Source: Mycobacterium sp. (lineage in GTDB: Bacteria; Actinomycetota; Actinomycetes; Mycobacteriales; Mycobacteriaceae). Taken from it: 64,000 nt of DNA. Below, piece after piece: positions 1 through 11,796 of this stretch (positions within the stretch are counted from its first letter, which is position 1; each line of letters starts with the position of its first letter). Where the stretch lies: NCBI GenBank assembly GCA_021732005.1, contig JAKFVT010000032.1, forward strand, positions 38,038-102,037, read 5' to 3'. Under the pieces are notes generated by a model, which was not told where the DNA came from, made no database searches, and saw nothing but the letters and a program-made list of their open reading frames with translations. A program made the translations under genes and the position numbers.

Positions 1-597
1 GTCCAGGCTCATCTCGCCATCCAGCGTCGTCGCCAGCACCTGCAGGCCCGCGCCGCGCAACCGGGCGAGAACGTCCTCAGCATGATCGGCGACCACCACC
101 GGCACCGCGAAGATGCTGCCCGCCGAGGACCGTAAAACCTTGCCGTTGTACGGATCCACGCTGTGTCCGGCGAACACCACCGCCGCGGCTCCCATCGCGT
201 CGGCCAACCGGATCAGGGTCCCGGCATTACCCGGCTCCGACAACTCGACCGCCACCACCACCAACAGCGGCCGGCCGGCCAGCACCGCATCGATATCGCC
301 GTCGGGGGTCGTACACACCGCGACCAGCCCCGAGGGCGTTACCGTCTCCGACAGCGCCTTGGCCGCACGCTCAGTCACCTGGTGGACAGTCAACCCGGTG
401 AGCAGCTGGGCATGGCGCTGGGCGGCCGCTTCGGTGGCGAACACCTCGACCACCAGTCCGCGGCGGCCCGCAGCCTCGACCAGGTTGGGGCCCTCGGCCA
501 AAAAGCGCCCAGCACGACGACGCCCGGTGTGGCGCTGCAGTTTTACTGCAGCTGCCACCCGGGCGGATCGCTCAGTGAGTGCCTCTGACTCCGAAAT
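1..597 (-). CDS. tsnR: 23S rRNA/tRNA 2'-O-methyltransferase, SpoU (TrmH) family, 3' end outside window
   Basis: This is the N-terminal part of a SpoU-type methyltransferase, which methylates a ribose 2'-OH in rRNA or tRNA. The visible protein begins LTERSARVAAAVKLQRH and runs through a substrate-binding region (GRRRAGRFLAEGPNLVEAA) into the SPOUT fold with the motif SEPGNAGTLIRLADAMGA. The later knot motifs lie beyond base 1. It follows rplT immediately, as tsnR does in M. tuberculosis. The start is unclear: the only ATG/GTG/TTG in frame is a GTG at 558, inside the conserved LTERSARV segment. An ATT at 597 would keep that segment and is used for the coordinates here. A normal gene caller would choose 558. 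Confidence 0.85.
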   Translation of the reverse strand, partial: MSESEALTERSARVAAAVKLQRHTGRRRAGRFLAEGPNLVEAAGRRGLVVEVFATEAAAQRHAQLLTGLTVHQVTERAAKALSETVTPSGLVAVCTTPDGDIDAVLAGRPLLVVVAVELSEPGNAGTLIRLADAMGAAAVVFAGHSVDPYNGKVLRSSAGSIFAVPVVVADHAEDVLARLRGAGLQVLATTLDGEMSLD

Positions 598-598
598 G

Positions 599-988
599 TC
601 AGGCGGCTTCACCGGAGGGAGCGTTGACGTCCTCCGGCAGCGCTGCCTTGGCGACCTCGGCCAGCGCGGTGAACGCAGCCGGATCACTGACGGCGATCTC
701 GGCGAGGTTCTTGCGGTCGACCTCGACGCCGGCGGCCTTCAGGCCCTGGATCAACCGGTTGTAGGTGATGTCGTTGGCGCGGGCAGCCGCGTTGATGCGG
801 GAGATCCACAACTTGCGGAACTCACCCTTGCGGGCACGACGGTCCCGGTAGGCGTAGGTCAGCGAATGCAGCTGCTGCTCTTTGGCTTTGCGGTAGAGCC
901 GCGAGCGCTGGCCGCGGTAGCCCTTCGACGCCTTGAGTACTGTGCGCCGCTTCTTCTGGGCATTGAGTGCGCGCTTCACGCGTGCCAT
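599..988 (-). CDS. rplT: 50S ribosomal protein L20
   Basis: L20 binds 23S rRNA early in assembly of the large subunit. The 129-residue product has the family signature: a basic N-terminus ([19 protein letters not shown]), the segment [20 protein letters not shown], and [19 protein letters not shown]. Its length is slightly above the usual 117-120 because of an acidic/alanine tail ([12 protein letters not shown]). It is third in the operon infC-rpmI-rplT-tsnR, 48 bp after rpmI. In many bacteria L20 represses this operon by binding the infC leader; nothing here proves that for this organism. Confidence 0.98.
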   Translation of the reverse strand: MARVKRALNAQKKRRTVLKASKGYRGQRSRLYRKAKEQQLHSLTYAYRDRRARKGEFRKLWISRINAAARANDITYNRLIQGLKAAGVEVDRKNLAEIAVSDPAAFTALAEVAKAALPEDVNAPSGEAA

Positions 989-1036
989 TGGGGTGTTCCT
1001 ATTCTCGTTCGGTCAGAAAGTTGAGGGTTACGGCGC

Positions 1037-1231
1037 TTAGCCGTTCAGCATCGCGTTGACGCGCTTGGCGTCGTTGGGCGCCACGACGGTGCGACCGTCC
1101 AGGCGACGGGTGCGCTTGGTGGCCTTGTGCTCGAGCAGGTGGCGACGGTTCGCCTTCTGCCGCACGATCTTCCCGGTGCCGGTCTTGCGGAAGCGCTTCG
1201 ATGCTCCGCTATGAGTCTTGGCCTTGGGCAT
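1037..1231 (-). CDS. rpmI: 50S ribosomal protein L35
   Basis: L35 is a small, strongly basic protein of the large ribosomal subunit. The 64-residue product shows the family pattern: [20 protein letters not shown] at the start, then a lysine/arginine-rich middle ([20 protein letters not shown]) and the ending NAMLNG. Length is typical. It lies 12 bp downstream of infC and 48 bp upstream of rplT on the same strand, the standard IF3-L35-L20 operon. Confidence 0.98.
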   Translation of the reverse strand: MPKAKTHSGASKRFRKTGTGKIVRQKANRRHLLEHKATKRTRRLDGRTVVAPNDAKRVNAMLNG

Positions 1232-1243
1232 TGGTCCTCAGTT

Positions 1244-1846
<603 letters not shown>

Positions 1847-1931
1847 GGGGCCTCCCTGGTTCGGTTTCCTGTTCGGACCACCGCGGAGTCACAAGGAAAC
1901 AGCCGGGGAGAAACCACGCCATCAGCGAGAA

Positions 1932-1952
1932 GGCCCTGCATGTAGCAGGGCC
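1932..1952 (-). promoter_or_regulatory. hairpin in the infC leader
   Basis: On the minus strand an 8-bp perfect stem, GGCCCTGC/GCAGGGCC with a 5-nt loop, lies about 85 nt upstream of the infC start and is followed by TTCTC. It sits in the 280-bp divergent gap between infC and the DUF1844 gene. An attenuator or protein-binding leader for the IF3-L35-L20 operon is plausible, but no anti-terminator partner was identified. Confidence 0.4.
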
Positions 1953-2128
1953 CAGTGCCGACCGATCACGGCTGACGCCGCCTGCGAAACCGCAGAACAG
2001 ATACCATTGCGGTACCTGTGACCGGACCGTTGTACCTGCGGAAACATCCGTGGCCGACGGTGGGAGTGGGACTCCACTTGCTGTCCCTGGCGTAAGCCGG
2101 GACGGTCGTGCATGCCAGTCTAGCAGGC

Positions 2129-2491
2129 ATGACGGACCCAACCACACCACCAGCTGACGCGAGTGACCCGCGGGCACGCGACCTGGCCGACGTCCCCGCC
2201 GTGGAAGTCATCACCCGCGCCGCGGTGATGCTGATGAGCGCGGCAGCGGAGAAAATCGGACTCTCCTCCCCTGATCCCGACACCAGCGAACACCGCGACC
2301 TCGACGAGGCTCGCCGGCTGATCACCGCACTGGCCGGCCTGGTGACCGCCTCTGTGGAGTATCTCGGCCCGCACGCGGGCCCGGTCCGCGATGGCCTCAA
2401 GAGTCTGCAGCTGGCATTCCGGGAAGCCAGCGCCGCCCCCGATGAACCTGGCCACGGTCCGGGCGAGAAATACACCGGCCCCGTCTGGTAG
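2129..2491 (+). CDS. DUF1844 family protein
   Basis: This is a small, mostly helical soluble protein of unknown function. The core ([21 protein letters not shown], then [20 protein letters not shown]) matches the DUF1844 pattern as I remember it. The C-terminus is acidic and proline-rich. The reading frame is open from 2108, but the ATG at 2129 ([13 protein letters not shown]) is the likely start, giving 120 residues. It is transcribed divergently from infC and lies 47 bp upstream of lysX on the same strand, so the two may be co-transcribed. No signal peptide or membrane segment is seen. Confidence 0.75.
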   Translation: MTDPTTPPADASDPRARDLADVPAVEVITRAAVMLMSAAAEKIGLSSPDPDTSEHRDLDEARRLITALAGLVTASVEYLGPHAGPVRDGLKSLQLAFREASAAPDEPGHGPGEKYTGPVW

Positions 2492-2538
2492 CACACCACA
2501 GACAATTCGTATGTCGAAGTAATATCCTCGGCGGCACT

Positions 2539-5500
2539 ATGACCGCCACCACGAGTCGGCCAACTTCACGGTTCCGCTGGGTGCCCGCGGCGGCCGGCTG
2601 GATCATCGGCGTGATCGCGACGCTGTCCCTGCTGTCGAGCGTCTCGACGATCCTGCGGCACGCCATCCGGATACCGCGGGAGTTCATCAACAGCTATCTG
2701 TTCAACTTCCCCGACACCAGCTTCGCGTGGGCGTTCGTCCTTGCTCTGCTGGCCGCCGCACTCGCGGCGCGCAAACGCATCGCCTGGTGGATTCTCGTTT
2801 TCTACATGGTGGCAGCGTCGGTGTGGAACATCACCGACCTGCTGACCGGCGACGAGACCGCAGCCGTGGACGCCGGCGAAGTGATCGGCCTGACGTTCCA
2901 CATCGCCGCGGCCATCGCACTGGTGCTGGCCTACAAGGAGTTCTGGGCACGGGTCCGCCGCGGGGCCCTCGTCAAGGCCGCCGCGGCGCTCGTGGCCGGC
3001 CTGGCCGTCGGCACCGCGATCGGCTGGGCGCTTCTCGAATTCTTCCCCGGCACCCTGGCCCGCGAAGACCGATTCCTGTACGCACTCAACCGGGTCGGTG
3101 CGTTCGCCGGAGCCGGTTCCGAATCCTTCACCGGCCATCCACACACCTTCGTCAACGCACTGCTCGGTCTGTTCGGCGCCATGGCGCTGATGGTGGCCGC
3201 GATCGTGTTGTTCCAATCCCAGCGCGCCGAGAACGCGTTGACCGGCGAGGACGAATCCGCCATTCGCGGACTGCTGCAGGTGTACGGCAAGAACGATTCG
3301 CTCGGCTATTTCGCCACCCGTCGCGACAAGTCCGTGGTGTTCGCCGCCAACGGGCGCGCCGCGATCACCTACCGCGTCGAGGTGGGGGTCTGCCTGGCCA
3401 GCGGGGACCCGATCGGCGACCCGCGCGCCTGGCCGCAGGCCATTGCGGCGTGGCTGTCGCTGTGCCAGGAGTATGGCTGGGCACCCGGGGTGATGGGCGC
3501 GAGTTCCACCGGCGCCCAAGCGTTCCGCGAGGCCGGGCTGAACGCCCTTCAACTCGGCGACGAGGCGATTCTTTATCCCGACCAGTTCCACCTGTCCGGG
3601 TCCGATATGCGCGCCGTGCGCCAGGCCGTCACCCGCGCCCGCCGCGCAGGCCTCACAGTCCGGTTCCGGCGGCATCGCGACTTTTCGCCGGACGAGATGG
3701 CCGCCGTGATCAGCCGGGCCGACGGCTGGCGCGACACCGAAACCGAACGCGGCTTCTCGATGGCACTGGGGCGGCTCGGTGACCGCGCCGACGGCGACTG
3801 CTTGTTGGTGGAGGCGGTGCAGGGCGCGGGCGTCGAGGGGCAGGAGGGAGGTGAGGTCGTCGCGATGCTCTCGCTCGTGCCGTGGGGCACCAACGGGCTG
3901 TCGCTGGACCTGATGCGCCGCTCGCCGCAGTCCCCCAACGGAACCATCGAGCTGATGGTCACCGAATTGCTACAGAACGCCGAAGAACTCGGCGTCAACC
4001 GCGTCTCGCTGAACTTCGCGATGTTCCGCGCCGCCTTCGAGCAGGGCGCGCAGCTCGGCGCCGGGCCCGTGGCGCGGCTGTGGCGCGCGGTGCTGGTGTT
4101 CTTCTCGAAGTGGTGGCAGCTGGAGACCCTGTACCGCTCCAACATGAAGTACCAACCGCATTGGGTGCCGCGCTACGCCTGCTACGAGGACGCGCGGCTG
4201 GTGCCGCGGGTCGGTGTCGCATCCGTCATCGCCGAGGGCTTCCTGGTGCTGCCGTTCTCCCGGCGCACCAAACAGCACACCGGCCACTACTCTGCGGTCC
4301 CCGAGGACCTGGCCGCATCGGGACGGCTGCACGCCGACGGCACAGCACCCGATGCGGTCGACGAACCCGCCGACGACCCCGAGACTCGGCATCGCGACCG
4401 CCTCCCGGACCAGGTTCGCGTCCGGATGGCGAAACTGAAAACGCTGCAGCGCAACGGAATCGACGCATACCCGGTGGGCAGCCCACCCACCCACACCGTC
4501 GCCCAGGCGCTGGGAGCCGCCGACGACGTCACCCTCAGTGTCGCGGGCCGGATCCTGCGTGCCCGCGACTACGGCGGCGTTGTGTTCGCTCAGCTGCGCG
4601 ACTGGTCCGGCGACGTGCAGCTGCTGTTGGACAACGCGACGCTCGACGGCGTCGCCGAAGACTTCGCCGCCGTCGATCTCGGTGATCTCGTCGAGGTCAC
4701 CGGGCACATGGGGTACAGCAAGAACGGCACCCGATCGGTGCTGGTTCAGCAGTGGCGCATGCTCGGAAAGTGCCTACGACCCCTGCCGGACAAGTGGAAG
4801 GGCCTACAGGATCCGGAGGCCCGGGTCCGCGCCCGCTACGTCGACCTCGCCATCAACGCCGAAGCCCGAGACCTGATCCGGGCGCGCAGCAACGTCCTGC
4901 ACTCGATCCGGGACACCTTGTTCAACAAGGGTTTTCTCGAAGTCGAGACGCCGATCCTGCAACAGATCCACGGCGGAGCCAACGCCCGGCCGTTCAAAAC
5001 CCACATCAACGCGTACGACCTTGACCTTTATCTGCGCATCGCCCCTGAGCTGTACCTCAAGCGGTTGTGCGTCGGGGGCGTCGAGCGGGTCTTCGAGTTG
5101 GGCCGGGCGTTCCGCAACGAGGGCGTCGACTTCAGCCACAACCCGGAGTTCACCCTGCTCGAGGCCTACCAGGCGCACGCCGACTACCGGATGTGGATCG
5201 ACGGCTGCCGCGAATTGATTCAGAACGCGGCAATCGCCGCCAACGGGTCCGCGGTGGTGATGCGGCCGAAGCAGGACTGCCCCGACCGGCTCGAGCCGAT
5301 CGACATCTCCGGAACCTGGACCGTCAAGACCGTGCACGACGCCGTCTCCGAAGCCCTCGGCGAACAGATCGACGCCCACACCGATCTGCCCGTCCTGCGC
5401 CGGTTGTGCCATGCCGCGCGGATTCCCTACCTGACCCATTGGGACTGCGGTGCGGTGGTGCTCGAACTCTACGAGCGGCTGGTGGAGGAACACACCGAAG

Positions 5501-5856
5501 CGCCGACGTTCTACACCGACTTTCCGACCTCGGTGTCGCCGCTGACCCGTCCGCATCGCAGCAAGCCAGGGGTCGCCGAGCGTTGGGATCTGGTGGCGTG
5601 GGGCGTCGAGTTGGGCACCGCCTACAGCGAGCTGACCGATCCGGTCGAGCAGCGACGCCGGCTGCAGGAACAGTCCCTGCTGGCCGCCGGCGGCGATGCC
5701 GAGGCGATGGAACTCGACGAGGACTTCCTGCAGGCAATGGAATACGCGATGCCGCCGACGGGCGGCCTCGGCGTCGGCGTCGATCGGGTGGTCATGCTGA
5801 TCACCGGCCGCAGCATCCGGGAAACGCTCCCCTTCCCGCTCGCCAAACCCCGGTAG
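2539..5856 (+). CDS. lysX: bifunctional lysylphosphatidylglycerol synthetase / lysyl-tRNA synthetase LysX
   Basis: This fusion charges tRNA with lysine and transfers the lysine to phosphatidylglycerol, adding positive charge to the membrane and raising resistance to cationic peptides (known for M. tuberculosis LysX). About six membrane helices occupy residues 12-230. They are followed by an MprF-like DUF2156 transferase domain (about 240-570), a charged linker, an OB-fold anticodon-binding domain (about 620-760) and a class II synthetase core. Motif 2 ([20 protein letters not shown]) lies near residue 858 and motif 3 ([15 protein letters not shown]) near 1074. At 1105 residues it is somewhat shorter than the M. 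tuberculosis protein as I remember it. The position beside infC matches M. tuberculosis. The essential lysyl-tRNA synthetase LysS would be encoded elsewhere. Confidence 0.95.
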   Translation: MTATTSRPTSRFRWVPAAAGWIIGVIATLSLLSSVSTILRHAIRIPREFINSYLFNFPDTSFAWAFVLALLAAALAARKRIAWWILVFYMVAASVWNITDLLTGDETAAVDAGEVIGLTFHIAAAIALVLAYKEFWARVRRGALVKAAAALVAGLAVGTAIGWALLEFFPGTLAREDRFLYALNRVGAFAGAGSESFTGHPHTFVNALLGLFGAMALMVAAIVLFQSQRAENALTGEDESAIRGLLQVYGKNDSLGYFATRRDKSVVFAANGRAAITYRVEVGVCLASGDPIGDPRAWPQAIAAWLSLCQEYGWAPGVMGASSTGAQAFREAGLNALQLGDEAILYPDQFHLSGSDMRAVRQAVTRARRAGLTVRFRRHRDFSPDEMAAVISRADGWRDTETERGFSMALGRLGDRADGDCLLVEAVQGAGVEGQEGGEVVAMLSLVPWGTNGLSLDLMRRSPQSPNGTIELMVTELLQNAEELGVNRVSLNFAMFRAAFEQGAQLGAGPVARLWRAVLVFFSKWWQLETLYRSNMKYQPHWVPRYACYEDARLVPRVGVASVIAEGFLVLPFSRRTKQHTGHYSAVPEDLAASGRLHADGTAPDAVDEPADDPETRHRDRLPDQVRVRMAKLKTLQRNGIDAYPVGSPPTHTVAQALGAADDVTLSVAGRILRARDYGGVVFAQLRDWSGDVQLLLDNATLDGVAEDFAAVDLGDLVEVTGHMGYSKNGTRSVLVQQWRMLGKCLRPLPDKWKGLQDPEARVRARYVDLAINAEARDLIRARSNVLHSIRDTLFNKGFLEVETPILQQIHGGANARPFKTHINAYDLDLYLRIAPELYLKRLCVGGVERVFELGRAFRNEGVDFSHNPEFTLLEAYQAHADYRMWIDGCRELIQNAAIAANGSAVVMRPKQDCPDRLEPIDISGTWTVKTVHDAVSEALGEQIDAHTDLPVLRRLCHAARIPYLTHWDCGAVVLELYERLVEEHTEAPTFYTDFPTSVSPLTRPHRSKPGVAERWDLVAWGVELGTAYSELTDPVEQRRRLQEQSLLAAGGDAEAMELDEDFLQAMEYAMPPTGGLGVGVDRVVMLITGRSIRETLPFPLAKPR

Positions 5857-5910
5857 CTCGCCGAAGGAACTTCACAGCCACCAGCCAGGAAATGCCGTCA
5901 CCATGAGAAC

Positions 5911-7353
5911 GTGACCACGGCTGATCACCAACACATTTCGTTGATGCACGGATGGTTGCCTCTCACGGTTCAGATCGTGGCCGGCCTGGTTCTGGTGTTC
6001 GCTGTGGGCTGGCGCACCCGACGCTGGCGGCTGCTGTGGCTGCCGCTGGCCGCGATCGTCGGTATCGCCACCGCCTGGTTCACCCAATGGAGCATCGCCG
6101 ACGACGGCCTGTCCGGCGACCCCGCCCCGCAGCAGCTGTGGGTGTGGATCGCCGCAACGGGTCTGGCCGCGGTGGTCGCGGTCGTCGGCTGGCGCGGCAC
6201 GCGCTGGTGGCGTCGGGGCATGTCGGTGCTGGCGATACCACTGTGCGGGCTGGCAACGGCGTTGATGCTGAACCTCTGGGTGGGCTACTTCCCGACCGTG
6301 CAGACCGCCTGGAATCAAGTCACCGCAGGCCCGTTGCCCGACCAGACCGACCGCGCCACGGTCACCGCGATGGTGCAGCAACACGCCATCCCGGCCAAGG
6401 GAACGGTCGTCAAAGTCACGATCCCCTCGGACGCATCGCATTTCGCGCATCGCGACGAACTCGTCTATCTGCCGCCGGCGTACTACGCCACCAACCCGCC
6501 GCCGAAGCTGCCGACGGTGATGATGATCGGCGGGGAGTTCAACACCCCCGCCGACTGGCTACGCGCCGGCAATGCGATCAAGACGATCGACGACTTCGCA
6601 TCCGCACATCACGGCAACGCCCCGGTGTTCGTGTTCGTCGACTCCGGCGGGGCGTTCAACAACGACACCGAATGCGTGAACGGCCCGCGCGGTAATGCCG
6701 CCGATCATCTGACCAAAGATGTTGTGCCGTTCATGCTTTCGAACTTCGGTGTCAGTGCCAACCGCGCGAACTGGGGCCTGGTCGGCTGGTCGATGGGTGG
6801 TACCTGCGCCGTCGACCTCACCACGATGCATCCAGACATGTTCAGCACGTTTGAGGACATCGCGGGCGATCTGACCCCGAACTCCGGCAACAAGACCCAG
6901 ACGATCTCTCGGCTGTTCGGGGGCGACGCCACCGCTTACGCCAATTTCGACCCCGCCACCGTCATCACCAGACATGGCCCCTATCAGGGCGTATCGGGGT
7001 GGTTCGCCATCTCAGGCGCACCATCCGCGCAGCGAGCGACCCCCACCACCATCGAGACCGGCGCGAGCGGCCTGGGTGGCCGCGACGCCAACCCCAATCC
7101 CAACGACCAGACCGGCGCAGCGAACACGCTGTGCGGATTGGGCACCGCCAACGGCATCAACTGCTCGGTGGTGGCTGCGCCCGGCAAGCACGATTGGCCC
7201 TTCGCCGCGCGCGCCTTCGCCGACGCACTGCCCTGGCTGGCCGGCCAGATCGGGACGCCCGGCATCCCGGCGGTCGCGCTGCCGGGCCCGCCGGTGCCGC
7301 CACCGGGACCGGTCACGATCGCTGCCGCCGGGAGGCCGCCGGGAGTACGGTGA
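5911..7353 (+). CDS. membrane-anchored alpha/beta-hydrolase (esterase-D-like), Rv1639c type
   Basis: The protein has about four N-terminal membrane helices (residues 13-125) and a large extracytoplasmic alpha/beta-hydrolase domain. The nucleophile elbow GWSMGGTC is near residue 292 and a likely catalytic His lies in GKHDWPF near 426. This fold resembles esterase D and the mycolyltransferase group, but no substrate can be given. The start used is the GTG at 5911 (MTTADHQHIS); an ATG at 5941 is possible. It lies 54 bp after lysX on the same strand. A proline-rich tail (LPGPPVPPPGPV) ends the protein. The stop overlaps a GTG of the next frame. Confidence 0.8.
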   Translation: MTTADHQHISLMHGWLPLTVQIVAGLVLVFAVGWRTRRWRLLWLPLAAIVGIATAWFTQWSIADDGLSGDPAPQQLWVWIAATGLAAVVAVVGWRGTRWWRRGMSVLAIPLCGLATALMLNLWVGYFPTVQTAWNQVTAGPLPDQTDRATVTAMVQQHAIPAKGTVVKVTIPSDASHFAHRDELVYLPPAYYATNPPPKLPTVMMIGGEFNTPADWLRAGNAIKTIDDFASAHHGNAPVFVFVDSGGAFNNDTECVNGPRGNAADHLTKDVVPFMLSNFGVSANRANWGLVGWSMGGTCAVDLTTMHPDMFSTFEDIAGDLTPNSGNKTQTISRLFGGDATAYANFDPATVITRHGPYQGVSGWFAISGAPSAQRATPTTIETGASGLGGRDANPNPNDQTGAANTLCGLGTANGINCSVVAAPGKHDWPFAARAFADALPWLAGQIGTPGIPAVALPGPPVPPPGPVTIAAAGRPPGVR

Positions 7354-7358
7354 TCGTC

Positions 7359-7604
7359 ATGCCCGACGAATCCGTTGCCGAACCACCGTTGGACTCCGGC
7401 TACAACGAATCCGGGGTGCCCACCTTCGAATCGGTGCAGGAGAAGATCGAGACACGGTATGGAACTGCGCTCGGCTCAGCCGAATTGGACGCCGAGACAC
7501 CGGAGGGCCGCACTATCGAGGAGCAGTACGACGCCCGTCAGCGGGCGGCGGCCGAGCGGCTGGAAGAGATCCGCGCGTCGATGCACAAGCCGGATCAATC
7601 CTGA
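7359..7604 (+). CDS. small acidic hypothetical protein
   Basis: This 81-residue acidic protein has no recognised catalytic motif. It contains LDSGYNESGVPTFESVQEKI and a helical, charged C-terminal half (EEQYDARQRAAAERLEEIRA) that may form a short coiled coil. It resembles small DUF5709-like actinobacterial proteins in its opening pattern, but I cannot assign it firmly. The ATG at 7359 is preferred; a GTG at 7350 overlaps the stop codon of the esterase gene. The next gene starts two bases after its stop, so the three genes look like one transcript. Confidence 0.65.
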   Translation: MPDESVAEPPLDSGYNESGVPTFESVQEKIETRYGTALGSAELDAETPEGRTIEEQYDARQRAAAERLEEIRASMHKPDQS

Positions 7605-7606
7605 CC

Positions 7607-8785
7607 TTGCGTTCGTTCACAGTAGAAGAGCGGCGTGCTCGCCTCGCCCGGCGGCACTATCTGTCGCCGGATGCGCAGCAAGATCTGATCGGCATCACCG
7701 GAGCTCTGATCGGCTGGCATGCCACCGATCCAGCCACCCCTTATTTGTCGTTGTGGTCACGCAAGCACAGCTTCCACACCGCCGACCTCGACCACGAGTT
7801 GTACGACAAGCGGTCAGCGGTGAAGCATCTCGCGATGCGACGCACGCTGTGGCTGGTCGACGCTGAACATCTGCCCCTGCTGCAAGCCGCCGCCAGCGAT
7901 CGCGTCGCGGACAATGAGCAGCGGCGGCTCATCCTGGACGTCCAGAACGCCGGCGTGGCCGCGGACGGGCGACGGTGGTTCGATTCCGCAAGGTCGGCAG
8001 TGCTGGAATATCTGCGCAGCTGCCCGAGTGCGTCGAGTGCACAACTGCGGCAAGAACTCCCAGCACTGGCCGGCACCTACAACCCGGCCCCGGGAAAGAC
8101 GTATGGCCGCGAAACTCCACTGGCCCCGCGGGTACTGACGGTCCTGGCGGTGCGCGGCGACATTGTGCGGGGCCCGAACGACGGCGGCTGGACGACGTCG
8201 CGGCCCCGCTGGGCGCTCGCCGAACGATGGCTGGGCCCCGCCGCCGAGCCATGGGATGGCGACGACGCCCGAGCGGAACTGGTGCGGCAGTGGCTGCGTG
8301 CGTTCGGCCCGGCGAGCGTCGACGACGTCAAATGGTGGTTCGGCAGCACTCTCACGGCAGTCCGCCGCGCGCTTCGCGCCATCGGCGCCGTCGAGGTAGA
8401 TCTCCATGGGACGCCCGGATATGCACTGCCTGATGACCTCGAATCCGAACCGGCGAACGAGCCGTGGGTGGCCCTGTTGCCCGGGCTGGACGTCACCACG
8501 ATGGGGTGGTTCCGCCGGGATTGGTACCTGGACAGCCACCGCGAGCAGGTATTCGACCGCAGCGGTAACGCTGGTCCGACGGCATGGTTGAACGGCCGGG
8601 TGGTCGGTGGCTGGTGTCAGGATGCCGACGGGCGCATCCAAGTTCAGGAACTCGAGGACGTCGGCCGAGCAGCCCGCCAGGCGCTAATGCACCGTGCGGC
8701 CGAACTCACCGAGTGGCTGAACGGATCGCGTGTCAGTCCGCGGTTCCCGTCACCGTTGTCGAAAGCTGGCGCGGCTAAGCGCTGA
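7607..8785 (+). CDS. winged-helix DNA-binding protein, HTH_42/AlkZ-like superfamily
   Basis: The 392-residue product has the layout of the HTH_42 superfamily, which includes AlkZ/YcaQ DNA glycosylases. The N-terminal segment [12 protein letters not shown] leads to a first winged helix with [11 protein letters not shown]. Further wHTH-like modules follow ([20 protein letters not shown]) and a C-terminal beta domain ([20 protein letters not shown]). Where AlkZ enzymes carry a QxQ motif before the DP segment, this protein reads HAT ([11 protein letters not shown]), so glycosylase activity is uncertain. The start is probably the TTG at 7607, two bases after the previous stop. The 3' end overlaps uvrA tail to tail by 11 bp, which is suggestive given a possible role in DNA repair. 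Confidence 0.75.
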   Translation: MRSFTVEERRARLARRHYLSPDAQQDLIGITGALIGWHATDPATPYLSLWSRKHSFHTADLDHELYDKRSAVKHLAMRRTLWLVDAEHLPLLQAAASDRVADNEQRRLILDVQNAGVAADGRRWFDSARSAVLEYLRSCPSASSAQLRQELPALAGTYNPAPGKTYGRETPLAPRVLTVLAVRGDIVRGPNDGGWTTSRPRWALAERWLGPAAEPWDGDDARAELVRQWLRAFGPASVDDVKWWFGSTLTAVRRALRAIGAVEVDLHGTPGYALPDDLESEPANEPWVALLPGLDVTTMGWFRRDWYLDSHREQVFDRSGNAGPTAWLNGRVVGGWCQDADGRIQVQELEDVGRAARQALMHRAAELTEWLNGSRVSPRFPSPLSKAGAAKR

Positions 8786-11678
8786 CCTTGCGCCTCCGGG
8801 TTGTCCGCTTTGGTGCGGGTGCCGCGGGCAGCACGTCGGCAAGGAACTTGCCGGTGTAACTGTTCGGCACCGCCGCCACGTCTTCCGGGGTGCCCTGCGC
8901 GACGACTGTGCCGCCACCCGAACCACCCTCGGGACCCATGTCGATGATCCAGTCCGAGGTCTTGATGACGTCCAGGTTGTGTTCGATGACGATCACCGAA
9001 TTACCTTTGTCGACAAGGCCGTTGATGACTTTCAGCAGCTTGCGGATGTCCTCGAAGTGCAGGCCGGTGGTCGGCTCGTCGAGGATGTAGACGGTGCGGC
9101 CGGTCGAGCGCTTCTGCAGTTCGGCGGCGAGCTTGACGCGCTGTGCCTCACCGCCGGACAACGTCGGCGCCGGCTGGCCCAACCGGACATAGCCCAGCCC
9201 TACGTCGACCAGCGTGCGCAGGTAGCGGTGGATACTGCTGATCGGCTCGAAGAACTCCGCGGCATCCTCGATGGACATGTCGAGAACCTCGGAGATCGTC
9301 TTGCCCTTGTAGTGCACCTCGAGGGTCTCGCGGTTGTAGCGTGCGCCATGGCACACCTCGCACGGAACGTAGACGTCGGGCAGGAAGTTCATCTCGATCT
9401 TGATGGTGCCGTCACCCGAACACGCTTCGCAGCGGCCACCTTTGACGTTGAACGAGAATCGGCCTGGCTGATAGCCGCGAACCTTCGCCTCGGTGGTGGC
9501 GGCGAACAATGTCCGGATCTTGTCGAACACACCGGTGTAGGTGGCCGGATTCGAGCGCGGGGTGCGCCCGATCGGCGACTGGTCGACCCGGACCAGCTTG
9601 TCGAGGTGTTCCAGACCGTTGATCCGGGTGTGACGGCCCGGGACCTGGCGGGCCCCGTTGAGCTTGTTGGCCAGCACTGTGGCCAGGATGTCGTTGACCA
9701 GGGTGGACTTTCCGGAGCCGGACACACCCGTCACGGATGTGAGCACCCCGAGGGGGAACGCGACGTCGATGTCGTGCAGGTTGTGCTCCCGCGCACCGAT
9801 GACGGTGATCTCCTTGCGGCGATCCACCGGGCGGCGGTTGACCGGCACGTCGATGCTCTGCTTGCCCGAGAGGTAGGCACCGGTGATCGAGTTGGGGTTG
9901 CGCAGCAGATCGGCATACGTGCCGCTGTGCACCACCTGGCCGCCGTGCTCACCGGCAGCCGGCCCGATGTCGACGACCCAGTCGGAGTGCGCGATGGTGT
10001 CTTCGTCGTGTTCGACGACGATCAGAGTGTTGCCCAGATCTCTTAGCCGCGTGAGGGTTTCGATGAGTCGACGGTTGTCACGCTGATGCAGTCCGATCGA
10101 CGGTTCGTCGAGCACGTAGAGCACACCGACCAGACCCGACCCGATCTGGGTGGCCAACCGGATGCGCTGAGCCTCACCGCCGGACAGGGTGCCCGCCGCG
10201 CGGGACAATGACAGATAGTCCAGCCCGACGTCGAGCAGGAAGCCCAGCCGCGACTGCACCTCCTTGAGTACCTGCCCGGCGATGGCCGACTCACGGGCGC
10301 CCAGGGTGAGGGCGTTGAGGAACTCCGAGCAATCCGAGATGGACAGCTCGGACACTTCGGCGATCGACTTCGCGCCGTACTCCCCCGCGGCCAGCGTGAC
10401 CGCGAGGATCTCCGGCTTCAACCGGGTGCCCTGGCACTCCGGGCACGGCACGTCACGCATGAACCCGTCGTAGCGCTCTTTCATCTGCTCGGATTCGGTC
10501 TGCTCCATACGCCGGTGCAGAAACGCCATCACACCTTCGAACTCGGCGTAATACGACCGGGTCCGTCCGTACCGGTTCTTGTAGCGGACGTGGACCTGCT
10601 CGTCGCAGCCTTCCAGAATTGCCTTGCGCGCCTTGGCCGGAAGCTTGCGCCACGGGGTGTTGACGTCGAATCCCATCGACTCACCCAGGCCGGCCATCAT
10701 CCGGGTGAAGTACTCGGCGGTGTGGCCCATCGCCCACGGCGCGACCGCACCGTCGGCGAGTGTCAGATCCGGGTCGGGAACCACCAGCTCGGGGTCGACT
10801 TCCTTGCGGATGCCGAGGCCGCTGCATTCCGGGCAGGCGCCGTAGGGCGAGTTGAACGAGAACGATCGCGGTTCCAGGTCGTCGACGGCCAGCGGATGTC
10901 CGTTGGGGCAGGCCAGCTTCTCGGAGAACCGCTGCTCGCGGTGTGGGTGGTCGTCCTCGCGGTCGACGAACTCGAGCACGACGATGCCATCTGCCAGATT
11001 CAGCGCCGTCTCGACCGAGTCGGTAAGGCGCTGCTTGGCGCTGGTCTTGACGGTGAGCCGATCGATGACCACCTCGATGTCGTGCTTTTCCTGCTTCTTC
11101 AGCTTCGGCGGGTCGGTCAGAGAATGCACGACTCCGTCGACCCGGACCCGGCTGTAGCCCTGGCTGTTGAGCTTGTCGAAGAGGTCGACGAACTCACCCT
11201 TGCGGGTGCGCACCACCGGCGCCAACACCTGGAAACGCAGACCTTCGTCCATGGCGAGTACCTGGTCGACGATCTGCTGCGGGGTCTGCCGTGCGATGCG
11301 CTCCCCGCATACCGGGCAGTGCGGGGTACCGGCGCGGGCATAGAGCAGGCGCAGGTAGTCGTAGACCTCGGTGATGGTGCCGACCGTGGAGCGCGGGTTG
11401 CGGTTGGTGGACTTCTGGTCGATCGACACCGCCGGGGAGAGCCCCTCGATGAAGTCGACGTCCGGCTTGTCCATCTGACCGAGGAACTGGCGCGCATACG
11501 CAGACAGCGACTCGACATAGCGGCGCTGCCCTTCGGCGAAAATGGTGTCGAACGCCAACGAGGACTTGCCCGATCCGGACAGCCCCGTGAAGACGATCAG
11601 ACTGTCGCGGGGCAAGTCCAGGTCGATGCCGCGCAAGTTGTGCTCACGCGCCCCCTTGACGATCAGCCGGTCAGCCAC
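8775..11678 (-). CDS. uvrA: excinuclease ABC subunit A
   Basis: UvrA is the ATP-dependent damage sensor of nucleotide excision repair; it loads UvrB onto DNA lesions. Two ABC modules are visible: the first Walker [14 protein letters not shown] and signature [16 protein letters not shown], the second Walker [14 protein letters not shown] and signature [16 protein letters not shown]. Zinc-finger cysteines appear in CPVCGERI and in [17 protein letters not shown] with CEVCHG. The frame is open to 11735, but the family start [15 protein letters not shown] fits a GTG at 11678 preceded by AGGGGGG, giving 967 residues. It is transcribed divergently from the metallo-hydrolase gene. Confidence 0.97.
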   Translation of the reverse strand: MADRLIVKGAREHNLRGIDLDLPRDSLIVFTGLSGSGKSSLAFDTIFAEGQRRYVESLSAYARQFLGQMDKPDVDFIEGLSPAVSIDQKSTNRNPRSTVGTITEVYDYLRLLYARAGTPHCPVCGERIARQTPQQIVDQVLAMDEGLRFQVLAPVVRTRKGEFVDLFDKLNSQGYSRVRVDGVVHSLTDPPKLKKQEKHDIEVVIDRLTVKTSAKQRLTDSVETALNLADGIVVLEFVDREDDHPHREQRFSEKLACPNGHPLAVDDLEPRSFSFNSPYGACPECSGLGIRKEVDPELVVPDPDLTLADGAVAPWAMGHTAEYFTRMMAGLGESMGFDVNTPWRKLPAKARKAILEGCDEQVHVRYKNRYGRTRSYYAEFEGVMAFLHRRMEQTESEQMKERYDGFMRDVPCPECQGTRLKPEILAVTLAAGEYGAKSIAEVSELSISDCSEFLNALTLGARESAIAGQVLKEVQSRLGFLLDVGLDYLSLSRAAGTLSGGEAQRIRLATQIGSGLVGVLYVLDEPSIGLHQRDNRRLIETLTRLRDLGNTLIVVEHDEDTIAHSDWVVDIGPAAGEHGGQVVHSGTYADLLRNPNSITGAYLSGKQSIDVPVNRRPVDRRKEITVIGAREHNLHDIDVAFPLGVLTSVTGVSGSGKSTLVNDILATVLANKLNGARQVPGRHTRINGLEHLDKLVRVDQSPIGRTPRSNPATYTGVFDKIRTLFAATTEAKVRGYQPGRFSFNVKGGRCEACSGDGTIKIEMNFLPDVYVPCEVCHGARYNRETLEVHYKGKTISEVLDMSIEDAAEFFEPISSIHRYLRTLVDVGLGYVRLGQPAPTLSGGEAQRVKLAAELQKRSTGRTVYILDEPTTGLHFEDIRKLLKVINGLVDKGNSVIVIEHNLDVIKTSDWIIDMGPEGGSGGGTVVAQGTPEDVAAVPNSYTGKFLADVLPAAPAPKRTTRRRKVSA

Positions 11679-11783
11679 CAGCCCCCCTTCCTGCGGGTTT
11701 GTGGGCACGAAGGCGCCGACGAGAGGACAGTCCATCTCGAACGCGGCGCATTGAACCCCATGCTATGTCGACCCACCGACAAG

Positions 11784-11789
11784 TAACGT
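11784..11789 (+). promoter_or_regulatory. candidate -10 box, leaderless start of the metallo-hydrolase gene
   Basis: TAACGT fits the mycobacterial TANNNT -10 pattern and ends seven bases before the ATG at 11797, the spacing of a leaderless transcript. No ribosome-binding site precedes that ATG. Confidence 0.4.
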
Positions 11790-11796
11790 GGCGACC

